Origin: Streptomyces luteolus
Lineage (GTDB): Bacteria; Actinomycetota; Actinomycetes; Streptomycetales; Streptomycetaceae
DNA: 64,000 bases
Reading direction: 5' to 3'
Assembly: GCF_029968015.1 (NCBI RefSeq)
Contig: NZ_JASCIS010000014.1
Location: forward strand, 62,001 to 126,000
Positions within the stretch are counted from its first letter, which is position 1; every line of letters starts with the position of its first letter. Made by a program: the position numbers and the translations under genes. This document shows positions 1-8,371 of this stretch, one piece after another. A model generated the notes under the pieces. The model made no database searches, had not been told where the DNA came from, and was given only the letters and a program-made list of their open reading frames with translations.

Positions 1-169
1 CCTCGGGGCGGCCGTCGTACTCCTCGGGGAGGAGGTCGAAGACCTCGAAGGCCATCGCGTCCATGTGCATCAGGCCGGAGTCGAGGTCCCAGTCGAAGGT
101 GCCGAGCTGGTTGAGGGCGAGGATCGGGTCGGGCCGTGCCGGCCAGTCCCCCGCGTCCTGATCGACCAT
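1..169 (-). CDS. PAS-domain regulator, probably SpoIIE-type phosphatase (N-terminal fragment)
   Basis: The minus-strand frame opens at an ATG at 169 and runs off the window edge, giving only 56 residues. The visible part reads PILALNQLGTFDWDLDSG and then MAFEVFDLLPEEYDGRP. This is the start of a PAS fold as found at the N-terminus of Streptomyces multidomain PAS/GAF/SpoIIE (PP2C) phosphatases, which act as anti-anti-sigma regulators. The catalytic part is outside the window, so the phosphatase assignment is inference; a PAS-containing sensor of another kind is possible. The lipoprotein gene upstream on the same strand is separated from it by a large hairpin repeat, so the two are probably not co-transcribed. 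Confidence 0.6.
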   Translation of the reverse strand, partial: MVDQDAGDWPARPDPILALNQLGTFDWDLDSGLMHMDAMAFEVFDLLPEEYDGRPE

Positions 170-202
170 GGGGTCACTTTGTCATCAGTTAAGGCTTTTT
201 TC

Positions 203-357
203 ATCCCCTCCCCGCCCCTTCCCGAAATCCTGCGGAGCTTCGGGGGCTCCGCCCCCGGACCCCCGCTCCTCAAACGCCGGAGGGGCTGAAGAATCAGCCC
301 CTCCGGCGCTTGAGGAGGCCCGTCCGGCAGGACTCGGGAAGGGGCGGGTAGGGGACA
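203..357. repeat. GC-rich intergenic inverted-repeat element
   Basis: An outer pair of arms (TCCCCTCCCCGCCCCTTCCC near 204 and its near complement ending near 354) encloses an inner hairpin. The inner arms are 267-289 and 294-316, 23 bases each with one mismatch and a four-base loop. The same outer and inner sequences recur at 36337-36558, and a short piece occurs at about 11962-12007. It lies after the stop of the lipoprotein gene and before the phosphatase-like gene, so it can act as a factor-independent terminator. Confidence 0.8.
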
Positions 358-359
358 AA

Positions 360-1439
360 TCAGCTGTTGAACGTGCCCGGTTCCGCCGGCTGGTCCGGGA
401 CGACCTCCTCGGTGGCCCCGTCCGGGACCCCCTCGTCGGTCGGGGCGTCCGTCGGCACGTCGGTCAGCTCGTCGGTGGGAGCATCCGTCGGCCCATCGGT
501 CGGTTCGCCCGTCGGACCGTCGGTCGGATCGTCCGTCTCCGTCTCGGTCTCCGTGGGGGTCGGGCTCGGAGACGTCGGGCTCGGCGACGTCGGGGAGGGT
601 GACGTCGGGGACGGCGACGTCGGAGAGGGTGACGTCGGCGACGGCGACGTGGGGCTCGGCTTCGGTCGCGGGACGACCTTGTCCTTGCCCTTGTGGCCGG
701 TCGGCCGCTCGATCCAGGTGTTGTTGGTGATGTTGATGATCACGATGTTGGTGATCACGGTGGGCGCCGGGGTGACCACGACGACCTTGGACGGCTCGTA
801 GCCGCTCCACTTCTTGCCCCGGTACGTGGGGTTGCTCTGCACCGCCCCGGGCGGTGAGAGCGGGTTGCCGCAGGAGCAACGCACCCGCGGCACGCCCCGG
901 TTGTCGACGAGGACGGCCGTACCGGCCTGGAGCACCGACTGGCGCGCGTCGGCGCGGCCGTCGACGTAGCCGTGGTTGGTCACCCGGGTGTCGGCGCGCA
1001 GTTGGACCGCGGTCAGCCCGCGCAGGTAGCCCGGCACGCGGTCCGGGGCGGCGCCGATGGTGTCCGCGAACGCCTGCTGCTTGTCACGGTTCGCGCCGAG
1101 GAAGCGGATCTGCGCCTCCACGTCACAGCTGGCCTTGTCCCGCGTACCCCCGTAGAGGCCGGGGGTGCCGCCGGAGATGACGCGTGCGCCGTGCTGCGAT
1201 TCGGTGGGACCCGTGACGACGGGTTCCGGCGTTCGGGTGACGGGCGGCGGAGTCCCGGTCGCCTCCGAGGTGGATTCGGTGAAGGGGTCGGGCCCCTCCG
1301 AGGCCACGGGTTCGAGGAAGACCTCCTGCTCGGGATCGGCAGCGGTCGGGGCCATCTGGTCGCTACTGGAACAGCCTGCGACCAGGAGGGCCGCGGTTAT
1401 CGCGAAGGCCGTTGCATAGCGCCTGGTCGTTCGGTACAC
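360..1439 (-). CDS. secreted lipoprotein with Pro/Ser/Thr-rich C-terminus (DUF6777-like)
   Basis: This 359-residue protein starts at a GTG preceded by GGGAG. A basic start and hydrophobic stretch lead to a lipobox LLVAGC at about residue 20, so it should be a diacylglyceryl-modified surface lipoprotein. The middle part (roughly residues 75-210) contains a conserved-looking module with CSCGNPLSPP and AGTAVLVDNRG, resembling the Streptomyces DUF6777 family of unknown function. Residues from about 245 on are low complexity: repeated PSPTSPSPTS units followed by TDGPTDAPTDE units, probably an extended wall-spanning stalk. The frame is open further upstream to 1595, but no ribosome site supports a longer form. 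No function can be assigned. Confidence 0.8.
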   Translation of the reverse strand: MYRTTRRYATAFAITAALLVAGCSSSDQMAPTAADPEQEVFLEPVASEGPDPFTESTSEATGTPPPVTRTPEPVVTGPTESQHGARVISGGTPGLYGGTRDKASCDVEAQIRFLGANRDKQQAFADTIGAAPDRVPGYLRGLTAVQLRADTRVTNHGYVDGRADARQSVLQAGTAVLVDNRGVPRVRCSCGNPLSPPGAVQSNPTYRGKKWSGYEPSKVVVVTPAPTVITNIVIINITNNTWIERPTGHKGKDKVVPRPKPSPTSPSPTSPSPTSPSPTSPSPTSPSPTSPSPTPTETETETDDPTDGPTGEPTDGPTDAPTDELTDVPTDAPTDEGVPDGATEEVVPDQPAEPGTFNS

Positions 1440-1572
1440 GCCAGTTACTCCCGCCTGTTTTCGGACATTTCGTCCTTCATTGTCTGCGGGTGGCGGCGAG
1501 GCACCGCAAGCCGAGTGGGCGCGCGGAACCTCGGGGACGTCACCGGGGCGGGGCGGCGGGGGGCGCGTCACA

Positions 1573-3015
1573 ATGGGTGACGTGGAGTGGTTCACGGAAC
1601 CCGGCTACTGCCTCGCCCGACTGGTCTTCCAGCGGGCCCTGGCCGCCCTGTATCTGGTGGCGTTCCTGACGGCGGCACTGCAGTTCCGGGCGCTGATCGG
1701 GGAGCGCGGGATGCTTCCGGTGCCGCGGTTCGTGGCGCGCGTACCGTGGCGGCGGGCGCCGAGCCTGTTCCAACTGCGGTATTCCGACCGGCTGTTCGCG
1801 GTGACGGCGTGGGCCGGCGTGCTCTGGTCGGCGGCACTGCTCGCGGGGGTCGACGGGCTCGTTCCGCTGTGGGCGGCGATGCTGCTGTGGCTGGTGCCGT
1901 GGGCGCTGTATCTGTCGATCGTGAACGTGGGGCAGACCTGGTACGGCTTCGGCTGGGAGTCGCTGCTCCTGGAGGTCGGCTTCCTCGCAGTGTTCCTCGG
2001 CAACGACGAGGTGGGCCCGCCGGTCCTGGTGCTCTTCCTGCTGCGCTGGGTGCTGTTCCGGGTGGAGTTCGGGGCCGGGCTCATCAAGATGCGCGGCGAC
2101 CGCTGCTGGCGCGATCTGACCTGCCTCTACTACCACCACGAGACGCAGCCGATGCCGGGCCCGCTGAGCTGGTTCTTCCACCATCTGCCGCGCCCGCTGC
2201 ACCGCGTGGAGGTGGCCGCCAACCACTTCACCCAACTCGTCGTCCCGTTCCTGCTGTTCACGCCGCAGCCGATCGCTTCGTACGCGGCCGGGCTGATGGT
2301 CCTGACGCAGCTGTGGCTGATCCTCTCGGGCAACTTCTCCTGGCTGAACTGGATTACCGTGGTGCTCGCCCTGTCGGCGATCGACTGGTCCCCGCTGTCC
2401 GGACCGCCGCCCGCGCTCCCTGAGACGCCTCTCTGGTACGCGGTCGTCGTCGCCGCTCTCACCTGCGGGGTCGCGGCACTCAGCTACCACCCGGTGCGCA
2501 ACCTGCTGTCCCGCGGGCAGATCATGAACACCTCCTTCGACCCGCTGCACCTGGTCAATACGTACGGCGCCTTCGGCAGCATCGGCCGGGTGCGCACCGA
2601 GGTGGTCGTCGAGGGGACGAACGAGCGGGTGCCGTCGGTGAACGGTTCGGCGTGGCGGGAGTACGGCTTCAGGGGCAAGCCGGGCGACGTGCGGCGGCTG
2701 CCGCGCCAGTTCGCCCCGTACCATCTGCGGCTCGACTGGCTGATGTGGTTCGCGGGGCTCTCCCCCGCCTACGCCCGTCCGTGGTTCGGCCCGTTCATGG
2801 AGCGGCTGCTGACCAACGACCGGGACACACTGCGGCTGCTGCGCCACAACCCGTTCCCGGACGAGCCCCCGACGTACGTCCGCGCCCGCCTCTACCGCTA
2901 CCGCTACACCACCTGGCGCGAGCTGCGGGAGACCGGCGCGTGGTGGCACCGCACGTACGTGCGCGAGTTCTGGCCGCCGACCCGGCTCGACACGCCCGCG
3001 GATCACAGCCGGTAG
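1573..3015 (+). CDS. lipase maturation factor family membrane protein
   Basis: This protein of 480 residues has about eight hydrophobic segments in its first 330 residues and a soluble C-terminal part. The sequence FGAGLIKMRGDRCWRDLTCL followed by YYHHETQPMPGP is the hallmark of the lipase maturation factor family, polytopic proteins that in animals help secreted lipases fold. Bacterial members are common in actinomycetes and have no settled role. The ATG at 1573 was chosen because the protein family begins shortly before the first membrane segment; an in-frame ATG at 1480 would add 31 low-complexity residues. Its 3' end overlaps the convergent lactonase gene by 13 bases. Confidence 0.85.
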   Translation: MGDVEWFTEPGYCLARLVFQRALAALYLVAFLTAALQFRALIGERGMLPVPRFVARVPWRRAPSLFQLRYSDRLFAVTAWAGVLWSAALLAGVDGLVPLWAAMLLWLVPWALYLSIVNVGQTWYGFGWESLLLEVGFLAVFLGNDEVGPPVLVLFLLRWVLFRVEFGAGLIKMRGDRCWRDLTCLYYHHETQPMPGPLSWFFHHLPRPLHRVEVAANHFTQLVVPFLLFTPQPIASYAAGLMVLTQLWLILSGNFSWLNWITVVLALSAIDWSPLSGPPPALPETPLWYAVVVAALTCGVAALSYHPVRNLLSRGQIMNTSFDPLHLVNTYGAFGSIGRVRTEVVVEGTNERVPSVNGSAWREYGFRGKPGDVRRLPRQFAPYHLRLDWLMWFAGLSPAYARPWFGPFMERLLTNDRDTLRLLRHNPFPDEPPTYVRARLYRYRYTTWRELRETGAWWHRTYVREFWPPTRLDTPADHSR

Positions 3016-3848
3016 ACGCGCGCCGCGGTGCCCGAGAACAGCCCGGCGCGTTCGGAGTCGGACAGACCGGCCGTCAACTCCCGCGTGATGTTGATGACTT
3101 GACCGTATGTCGCGGCCAGTGTGCAGACCGGCCAGTCCGAGCCGAACAGCAGCCGGTCCGGGCCGAAGGCGTCGAGCGCGGTGTCGACGTACGGCCGCAG
3201 CGTGTCCGGGGTCCAGCGGGTCCAGTCGGCCTCGGTGACCAGGCCGGAGAGCTTCGCCACGGTGTTGGGCAGCGCGGCGAGCGCACGGAGGCGTGCGGCC
3301 CAGGGTGCGCGCTCTCCGGATGCGATCGGGGGTTTGCCCAAGTGGTCCAGGACAAAGGTGAGTCGGGGGTGCGCGGCGGCCGCCCGGGCGCAGGCCTCCA
3401 GCTGGTGCGGCAGGACCACGAGGTCGTACGCGAGGCCCGCGGCGGCCACCGCCGACAGGCCGCGGTGGACGTCGGCGCGCAGCAGCCACTCCGGGTCGGG
3501 CTCGCCCTGCACCTGGTGCCGGATGCCCACGAGCCTTTCCCCGCCTGGCAGTTGACGCAGTCGGGCCAGCTCGTCGGGGACGTCGGGCGCGGTCAGGTCG
3601 GTCCAGCCGACGACGCCCGCGACCAGTTCGGAGCGGGCGGCGAGCGCGAGCAGCTCCGGGGTCTCCTCGGGGACGGTGACGGTCTGCACGAGCACGGTCG
3701 CCGTGACACCGGCCGCGCGGGCCTCCGGCGCGAGGTCGTCCAGGTCGAAGTTCCGCCGTATCGGGGCGAGTTGGGGGCCGCTGATCCAGTCCTGGTCGCG
3801 GACGGAGAGGTCCCAGACGTGGTGGTGGGCGTCGATCACGCCGGTCAT
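3003..3848 (-). CDS. amidohydrolase, probable L-fuconolactonase
   Basis: This 281-residue TIM-barrel amidohydrolase (amidohydrolase-2 / COG3618 type) is the last gene of the fucose operon. Metal-binding motifs are visible: DAHHHVW at residues 6-12, the histidines in HQVQGE and VLPHQ, DHLGKP and the late GSDWPV aspartate. Family members open sugar lactones such as L-fucono-1,5-lactone or L-rhamnono-lactone. Its position behind mutarotase, dehydrogenase and L-fuconate dehydratase genes makes hydrolysis of L-fuconolactone to L-fuconate the likely reaction. Its ATG overlaps the stop of the mutarotase gene (ATGA), a sign of translational coupling. Confidence 0.85.
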   Translation of the reverse strand: MTGVIDAHHHVWDLSVRDQDWISGPQLAPIRRNFDLDDLAPEARAAGVTATVLVQTVTVPEETPELLALAARSELVAGVVGWTDLTAPDVPDELARLRQLPGGERLVGIRHQVQGEPDPEWLLRADVHRGLSAVAAAGLAYDLVVLPHQLEACARAAAAHPRLTFVLDHLGKPPIASGERAPWAARLRALAALPNTVAKLSGLVTEADWTRWTPDTLRPYVDTALDAFGPDRLLFGSDWPVCTLAATYGQVINITRELTAGLSDSERAGLFSGTAARVYRL

Positions 3849-4159
3849 GGCAGGTTCCATACGGCGGGGAGGCCCGCGTCGGCGCCCCCGGCGGAGTAGT
3901 CGTGCGTGACGTCCAGGAGTTCGGTCATGCGGGCCTGCCAGGTGACGTTGACGGGGAGGTGTTCGAGTTCGGCGATCAGACGGGCGTAGTCCTCGCAGTC
4001 GATGAGGTGGAAGAGGTCGGTGCCCGACCGCCAGATCGTCCACTCCTTCGCACCCGCCGCACGGATCGCCCGGCTGAGCTCGGCCGGGACGTCCCGGTGC
4101 GCGGCGTCGTACTCCTCGACGCGGTCGGCGCGGACCTTGGTGTGCAGGGCGACTCTCAT
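3845..4159 (-). CDS. L-fucose/L-rhamnose mutarotase family protein
   Basis: This 104-residue protein has the normal length of the RhaM/FucU-like mutarotase family (ferredoxin-like fold). Recognisable features are the start MRVALHTKV, the YDAAHRDVP helix, the TIWRSGTDLFHLID strand and the terminal ADAGLPAVW. The enzyme interconverts alpha and beta anomers of the free sugar so that the dehydrogenase always meets its preferred anomer. It overlaps the lactonase downstream and the aldo-keto reductase upstream by four bases each. The sequence type resembles rhamnose mutarotases, but the operon argues for L-fucose. Confidence 0.88.
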   Translation of the reverse strand: MRVALHTKVRADRVEEYDAAHRDVPAELSRAIRAAGAKEWTIWRSGTDLFHLIDCEDYARLIAELEHLPVNVTWQARMTELLDVTHDYSAGGADAGLPAVWNLP

Positions 4160-5163
4160 GGCAACTCTCCTGTGGATACGGGCGGTACGGGCGGTACGGG
4201 CGGTACGAGCGCGTCGGCCGGGAGCAGTCCCTCGGCGCGCGCCTCCTGCCAGTAGGCGTCCGGCACGCGCATGCGCGCCTGGGCCACCGCGTCGCGGATC
4301 TCGTCGGGGGTGCGTGCCCCCACGAGGACGGTCGTCACGGCCGGGTGGGCGAGCGGGAACGCCAGGGCGGCGGCCCGCAGCGAGATCCCGTACCTCCGGG
4401 CCAGGCCGCTCAACTTCCGTGCCCGGTCCAGGAGTTCACGCGGTGCCCGGGTGTAGTCGTACGTGGCCTCGGGGCTCGGGTCGGCGAGCAGGCCCGAGTT
4501 GAAGACGCCGCCGACGACGACGGCCGTGCCGTGGTCGAGGGCGGCGGGCAGCAGGTCGGCTCCGGCGCTCTGGTCGAGGAGGGTGTAGCGGCCCGCGCAC
4601 AGCACCTCGTCGACGTCCGTGTCCCGTACGAACCTGGTCAGCATCGCGGACTGGTTCATGCCCGCGCCGATCCGGGTCACCGTGCCTTCGGCGCGCAGTC
4701 GTTCGAGCGCCGGGTAGCCCTCGCGGAAGGCCTGCTCGGCGTGGTCGTCGGGGTCGTGTAGGTAGATGGTGTCGACGCGGTCGAGGCCGAGCCGGGCGAG
4801 GCTCTCCTCCAGGGAGCGGCGGACGCCGTCGGCGCTGAAGTCCCAGACGCGGCGGTGGGTGGCGGGTACGGCGAAGCCGTTGTGCAGGTCGTCGCCGTCG
4901 GACCGTGGGTCGGGTTCGAGGATGCGTCCGGCCTTCGTGGACAGGGTGAACGCGGTACGGGGCCGGTCGCGCAGGGCGGCGCCGAGACGGCGTTCGGAGA
5001 GCCCGAGGCCGTAGTGGGGGGCGGTGTCGAAGGTGCGGATGCCGAGGTTCCAGGCGGCGTCCACGGTCGCCCGGGCCTCCGCGTCCGTGACCGTACGAAA
5101 GAGGTTGCCGAGCGCCGCGCCGCCCAGCGCGAGCTCCGCGCCCCCCGACCCGAGGGCCGTCAC
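4156..5163 (-). CDS. aldo/keto reductase, probable L-fucose (aldose 1-) dehydrogenase
   Basis: This 335-residue aldo-keto reductase shows the full catalytic tetrad: Asp in FDTAPHYG, Tyr in the same motif, Lys in LSTKAGRIL and His in IYLHDPDDH. A late VGARTPDEI segment matches the coenzyme-binding part. Members of this branch include L-fucose and D-threo-aldose 1-dehydrogenases that oxidise the anomeric carbon to a lactone, which fits a gene between a mutarotase and an SDR in this operon. The GTG start overlaps the SDR stop by four bases. Which of this enzyme and the SDR oxidises the free sugar is inference. Confidence 0.85.
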   Translation of the reverse strand: MTALGSGGAELALGGAALGNLFRTVTDAEARATVDAAWNLGIRTFDTAPHYGLGLSERRLGAALRDRPRTAFTLSTKAGRILEPDPRSDGDDLHNGFAVPATHRRVWDFSADGVRRSLEESLARLGLDRVDTIYLHDPDDHAEQAFREGYPALERLRAEGTVTRIGAGMNQSAMLTRFVRDTDVDEVLCAGRYTLLDQSAGADLLPAALDHGTAVVVGGVFNSGLLADPSPEATYDYTRAPRELLDRARKLSGLARRYGISLRAAALAFPLAHPAVTTVLVGARTPDEIRDAVAQARMRVPDAYWQEARAEGLLPADALVPPVPPVPPVSTGELP

Positions 5164-5924
5164 GGCTCAGCCCTCGGGCGCAGCCGGAGGCCCTGCATAC
5201 CGCCGTCCACCGCCAGGGCAGTACCGGTGGTGGCGCCCGCCGTGGAACTCGCCAAGTAGCAGATGGCGGTGGCGACTTCGGCGGCGGTGACCAGACGGCC
5301 TGTGGGCTGGCGGGCCTCCAGGGCGGCGCGTTCGGCGGCCGGGTCGGGCGCGGCGTCGAGGAGCCGGCCGACCCACGGGGTGTCCACGGTCCCGGGGTTG
5401 ACGCAGTTGACGCGCACCCCTTCCCGTACGTGATCGGCGGCCATCGCGAGCGTCAGGGAGAGCACCGCGCCCTTGGACGCGCTGTAGAGGGCGCGCTGCG
5501 GCAGTCCGGCGGTGGCGGCGATGGAGCAGGTGTTGACGATCACGCCGCCCGTCGAGGCCCGCAGATAGGGCAGGGCGGCGCGGCTGGTGCGGACGATGCC
5601 GAGGACGTTGACGTCGAGGACGCGCTGCCACTGGGCGTCGTCGTTGTCCTCGACGGTGCCCTGGGCGCCGATGCCCGCGTTGTTGACCAGGATGTCGAGG
5701 CCGCCCATCTCCTCGGCGGCGGCGGTCACGGCCGTACGGACTTCACCGTCGTCGGTGACGTCGGCGCGGCGGGCGTGCAGCGGGCCGGTGACGGTGGACG
5801 GGTCGAGGTCGAGGACGGTGACGCGGGCGCCGCGGGCGGCGAGGAGTTCGGCGGTGGCCCGGCCGATGCCGGAGGCGCCGCCGGTCACGAGGGCCGTGCG
5901 CCCGGCGAAGTCGGCGTAGGTCAT
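5160..5924 (-). CDS. SDR oxidoreductase, probable 2-keto-3-deoxy-L-fuconate dehydrogenase
   Basis: This classical short-chain dehydrogenase of 254 residues has the cofactor motif TGGASGIG near residue 15, LVNNAG, the catalytic serine in NTCSIAAT and YSASK. VTVLDLD, with an acidic end to beta-2, suggests NAD preference. In the non-phosphorylated L-fucose pathway known from Xanthomonas and Burkholderia, an SDR oxidises 2-keto-3-deoxy-L-fuconate to the 2,4-diketo acid, and another oxidises L-fucose. Because an aldo-keto reductase is also present, the former role is preferred. It overlaps its neighbours on both sides by four bases. Confidence 0.85.
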   Translation of the reverse strand: MTYADFAGRTALVTGGASGIGRATAELLAARGARVTVLDLDPSTVTGPLHARRADVTDDGEVRTAVTAAAEEMGGLDILVNNAGIGAQGTVEDNDDAQWQRVLDVNVLGIVRTSRAALPYLRASTGGVIVNTCSIAATAGLPQRALYSASKGAVLSLTLAMAADHVREGVRVNCVNPGTVDTPWVGRLLDAAPDPAAERAALEARQPTGRLVTAAEVATAICYLASSTAGATTGTALAVDGGMQGLRLRPRAEP

Positions 5925-7282
5925 GCGGCTGCTCCCTTCTCGTGCGGGTGGTCGGCCCAGTAACTGCCGTCCGGGAAGCGGTACTCGGCGATCGACTCGG
6001 GCCGGATGGCCGCCGAGAAGCCCGGTGCGGTGGGGGCCGTGTAGTGGCCGTCGCGGACGGCGACCGGGGCGAGGAAGTGTTCGTGGAGGTGGTCGACGTA
6101 CTCGATGACGCGGTTCTCGGTGGTGCCGGTGAGCGCGACGTAGTCGAACATCGAGAGGTGCTGGACGAGTTCGCAGAGGCCGACGCCGCCCGCGTGCGGG
6201 CAGACCGGCACGTCGAAGTGGGCGGCGAGCAGCAGGATCGCCAGGTTCTCGTTGACGCCGCCGACGCGCGCGGCGTCGATCTGCAGCACGTCGATCGCAC
6301 CGGCCTGAAGGAGCTGCTTGAACACGATGCGGTTCTGGACGTGCTCACCGGTCGCGACGCGTACGGGCGCGACGCGCTCGCGGATCGCGGCGTGCCCGAG
6401 GACGTCGTCGGGGCTGGTGGGCTCCTCGATCCAGTACGGGTCGAAGGGCGCGAGGGCGCGGGTCCAGGCGATGGCCTCGTCGACGTTCCAGCGCTGGTTG
6501 GCGTCGACGGCGATCCGGATGCCGGGGCCGACAGCGGCGCGGGCGGCGCGAAGGCGGCGCAGGTCGTCGTCGAGGTCGGCGCCGACCTTCAGCTTGATCT
6601 GGGTGAATCCTTCGGCGACGGCCTGCCGGGCGAGCCGGGTCAGCTTGTCGTCGTCGTAGCCGAGCCAGCCGGGTGAGGTGGTGTACGCGGGGTAGCCCCG
6701 GACGCGGAGGTGCGCGGTCCGCTGCCCGGCACCCTCGCGGCGCTCCCGGAGCAGGGCGAGGGCGCGTTCGGGGGTGAGGGCGTCGGCGATGTAGCGGAAG
6801 TCGACCTGGGAGACGAGCCACTGGGGGTCGGCCTCGGCGAGGAGCTGCCAGAGGGGTTTGCGGGCGCGTTTGGCGGCCAGGTCCCAGGCGGCGTTGACGA
6901 CGGCGCCGATCGCCATGTGCATCACGCCCTTCTCGGGCCCGAGCCAGCGGAGCTGGCTGTCCCCGATCAGGTCGCGGTTGAGGGTGCCGGGGTCGGCGCA
7001 GAGCGCGTCCACGGGGCGTCCGATCACATGCGCCCGCAGGGCGTCGATCGCGGCGACCTGGACGTCGTTGCCGCGCCCGATGGTGAAGGTGAAGCCGTGC
7101 CCCTCGTGCCCGTCGCCGGCGTCGGTGCAGAGCACCACGTACGCGGCCGAGTAGTCCGGGTCGGGGTTCATGGCGTCGGAGCCGTCGAGCTCGCGGGAGG
7201 TGGGGAAGCGGATGTCGTACGTGTCGACCGCCGTGATGCGCGGTGCGGTGGGGGCCACAGGGAGCCTCTCGGAGTGGCGCAC
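5921..7282 (-). CDS. L-fuconate dehydratase
   Basis: This 453-residue enolase-superfamily enzyme dehydrates L-fuconate to 2-keto-3-deoxy-L-fuconate. Visible active-site pieces are the KLK base motif in QIKLKVG, the metal ligands in [16 protein letters not shown] and TGEHVQNR, and the histidine in [15 protein letters not shown]. The N-terminal [20 protein letters not shown] and the [11 protein letters not shown] loop are typical of L-fuconate dehydratases, so this is the anchor for assigning the operon. It starts at GTG 7282, three bases after the permease stop, and its stop overlaps the SDR start. Confidence 0.93.
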   Translation of the reverse strand: MRHSERLPVAPTAPRITAVDTYDIRFPTSRELDGSDAMNPDPDYSAAYVVLCTDAGDGHEGHGFTFTIGRGNDVQVAAIDALRAHVIGRPVDALCADPGTLNRDLIGDSQLRWLGPEKGVMHMAIGAVVNAAWDLAAKRARKPLWQLLAEADPQWLVSQVDFRYIADALTPERALALLRERREGAGQRTAHLRVRGYPAYTTSPGWLGYDDDKLTRLARQAVAEGFTQIKLKVGADLDDDLRRLRAARAAVGPGIRIAVDANQRWNVDEAIAWTRALAPFDPYWIEEPTSPDDVLGHAAIRERVAPVRVATGEHVQNRIVFKQLLQAGAIDVLQIDAARVGGVNENLAILLLAAHFDVPVCPHAGGVGLCELVQHLSMFDYVALTGTTENRVIEYVDHLHEHFLAPVAVRDGHYTAPTAPGFSAAIRPESIAEYRFPDGSYWADHPHEKGAAA

Positions 7283-7285
7283 GGG

Positions 7286-8371
7286 TCAGTCCTGTGCGCG
7301 GCCGGTGGTGACGCGGGCGATCATCAGGGCGACGAGGATGATGCCGCCGTAGATCGCCTGGATCCAGAAGGACGGCACCTGGGCCAGGGTGAGCAGGTTC
7401 TGTACGACGCCGAGCAGCAGGACGCCGGTGAGCGCGCCGAACATCGTGCCCTTGCCGCCGTCGAGGCTGATGCCGCCGATCACCGCCGCCGCGAACACCG
7501 TGAAGATCATGTTCTGGCCCTGGTTGGCGTTGATGGCGCCCACGTACCCGGTCTGCATCAGTCCGCCGAGCGCGGCCAGTACACCGGCCACCACGAACAC
7601 GCCGAGCATGACGCGTTCGACGCGGATACCGGCCGCCCTGGCCGCCTCCGCATTGCCGCCGATCGCGTACAGGGCACGGCCCCAGCGGTGGTACTTCAGC
7701 GTCAGCCCGGCCGCCCCGAACGCCCCCGCGGCCACCCACACCGACATCGGTATGCCGATGAACGTGCTGGTGGCGAGTGTGTAGAAGGACTCCGGAAGGC
7801 CGAAGAGGGTCTTGCCCTCGGTGGCGCCGACGAGCAGTCCGCGCAGCACGATCAGCATGGCCAGGGTCACGATGAACGCGTTCAGCTTGAACTTCACGAC
7901 GAGGACGCCGTTGAACGCGCCGAGCGCCGCGCCCGTCGCGAGGATGGCGAGCAGCGCGAGCGCGGCGGGCCACTCGGTGCCGAACCCGGCCTGCGCGACG
8001 GGCAGGACGAGCAGCGCGCCGAACGCGGGCGCGATCCCGACGACCGACTCCAGGGAGAGGTCGAACTTCCCGGTGATCAGGACGAGGGACTCGGCGAGGA
8101 CCACCATGGCGAGCGCGGCGGACGCGCCGAGCACGGAGATCAGGTTGCGCTCGGTGAGGAACGCGTCGTTGACGAGCGCGCCGAGCAGCAGAAGCAGCAA
8201 CAGGGCCGGTACGAGGGCGAGTTCGCGCGCGCGTCGCCACAGCACACCGCGCGGTGAGCGGGCGCCCGCCGCCGGTCGTGCGGAGGCGTGGGGCGGTGTC
8301 TTGGCGATGTCAGCGGTCTTGGTCAGAGACGTGTCGGTCAGGGACGTGTCGGTCAGGGGCGTGTCGGTCAC
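7286..8371 (-). CDS. sugar ABC transporter permease (RbsC type), L-fucose uptake
   Basis: This RbsC/branched-chain-type permease of 361 residues has about nine hydrophobic segments and the GGISLDGGKGTMFGALTG motif characteristic of carbohydrate permeases of this class. Only one permease gene is present, so the importer would be a homodimer. The GTG at 8371 places the first 62 bases inside the end of the ATPase gene. That overlap consists of three 15-bp repeats giving TDTPL/TDTSL/TDTSL in this frame. A start near 8250, just before WRRARELALVPALL, would remove the overlap and is a real alternative. Confidence 0.85.
   Translation of the reverse strand: MTDTPLTDTSLTDTSLTKTADIAKTPPHASARPAAGARSPRGVLWRRARELALVPALLLLLLLGALVNDAFLTERNLISVLGASAALAMVVLAESLVLITGKFDLSLESVVGIAPAFGALLVLPVAQAGFGTEWPAALALLAILATGAALGAFNGVLVVKFKLNAFIVTLAMLIVLRGLLVGATEGKTLFGLPESFYTLATSTFIGIPMSVWVAAGAFGAAGLTLKYHRWGRALYAIGGNAEAARAAGIRVERVMLGVFVVAGVLAALGGLMQTGYVGAINANQGQNMIFTVFAAAVIGGISLDGGKGTMFGALTGVLLLGVVQNLLTLAQVPSFWIQAIYGGIILVALMIARVTTGRAQD

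Noticed and set aside
1540..3489. Long minus-strand frame opposite the lipase-maturation-factor gene
   Set aside because: Arg/Pro/His-rich translation without motifs, opposite two well-supported genes.
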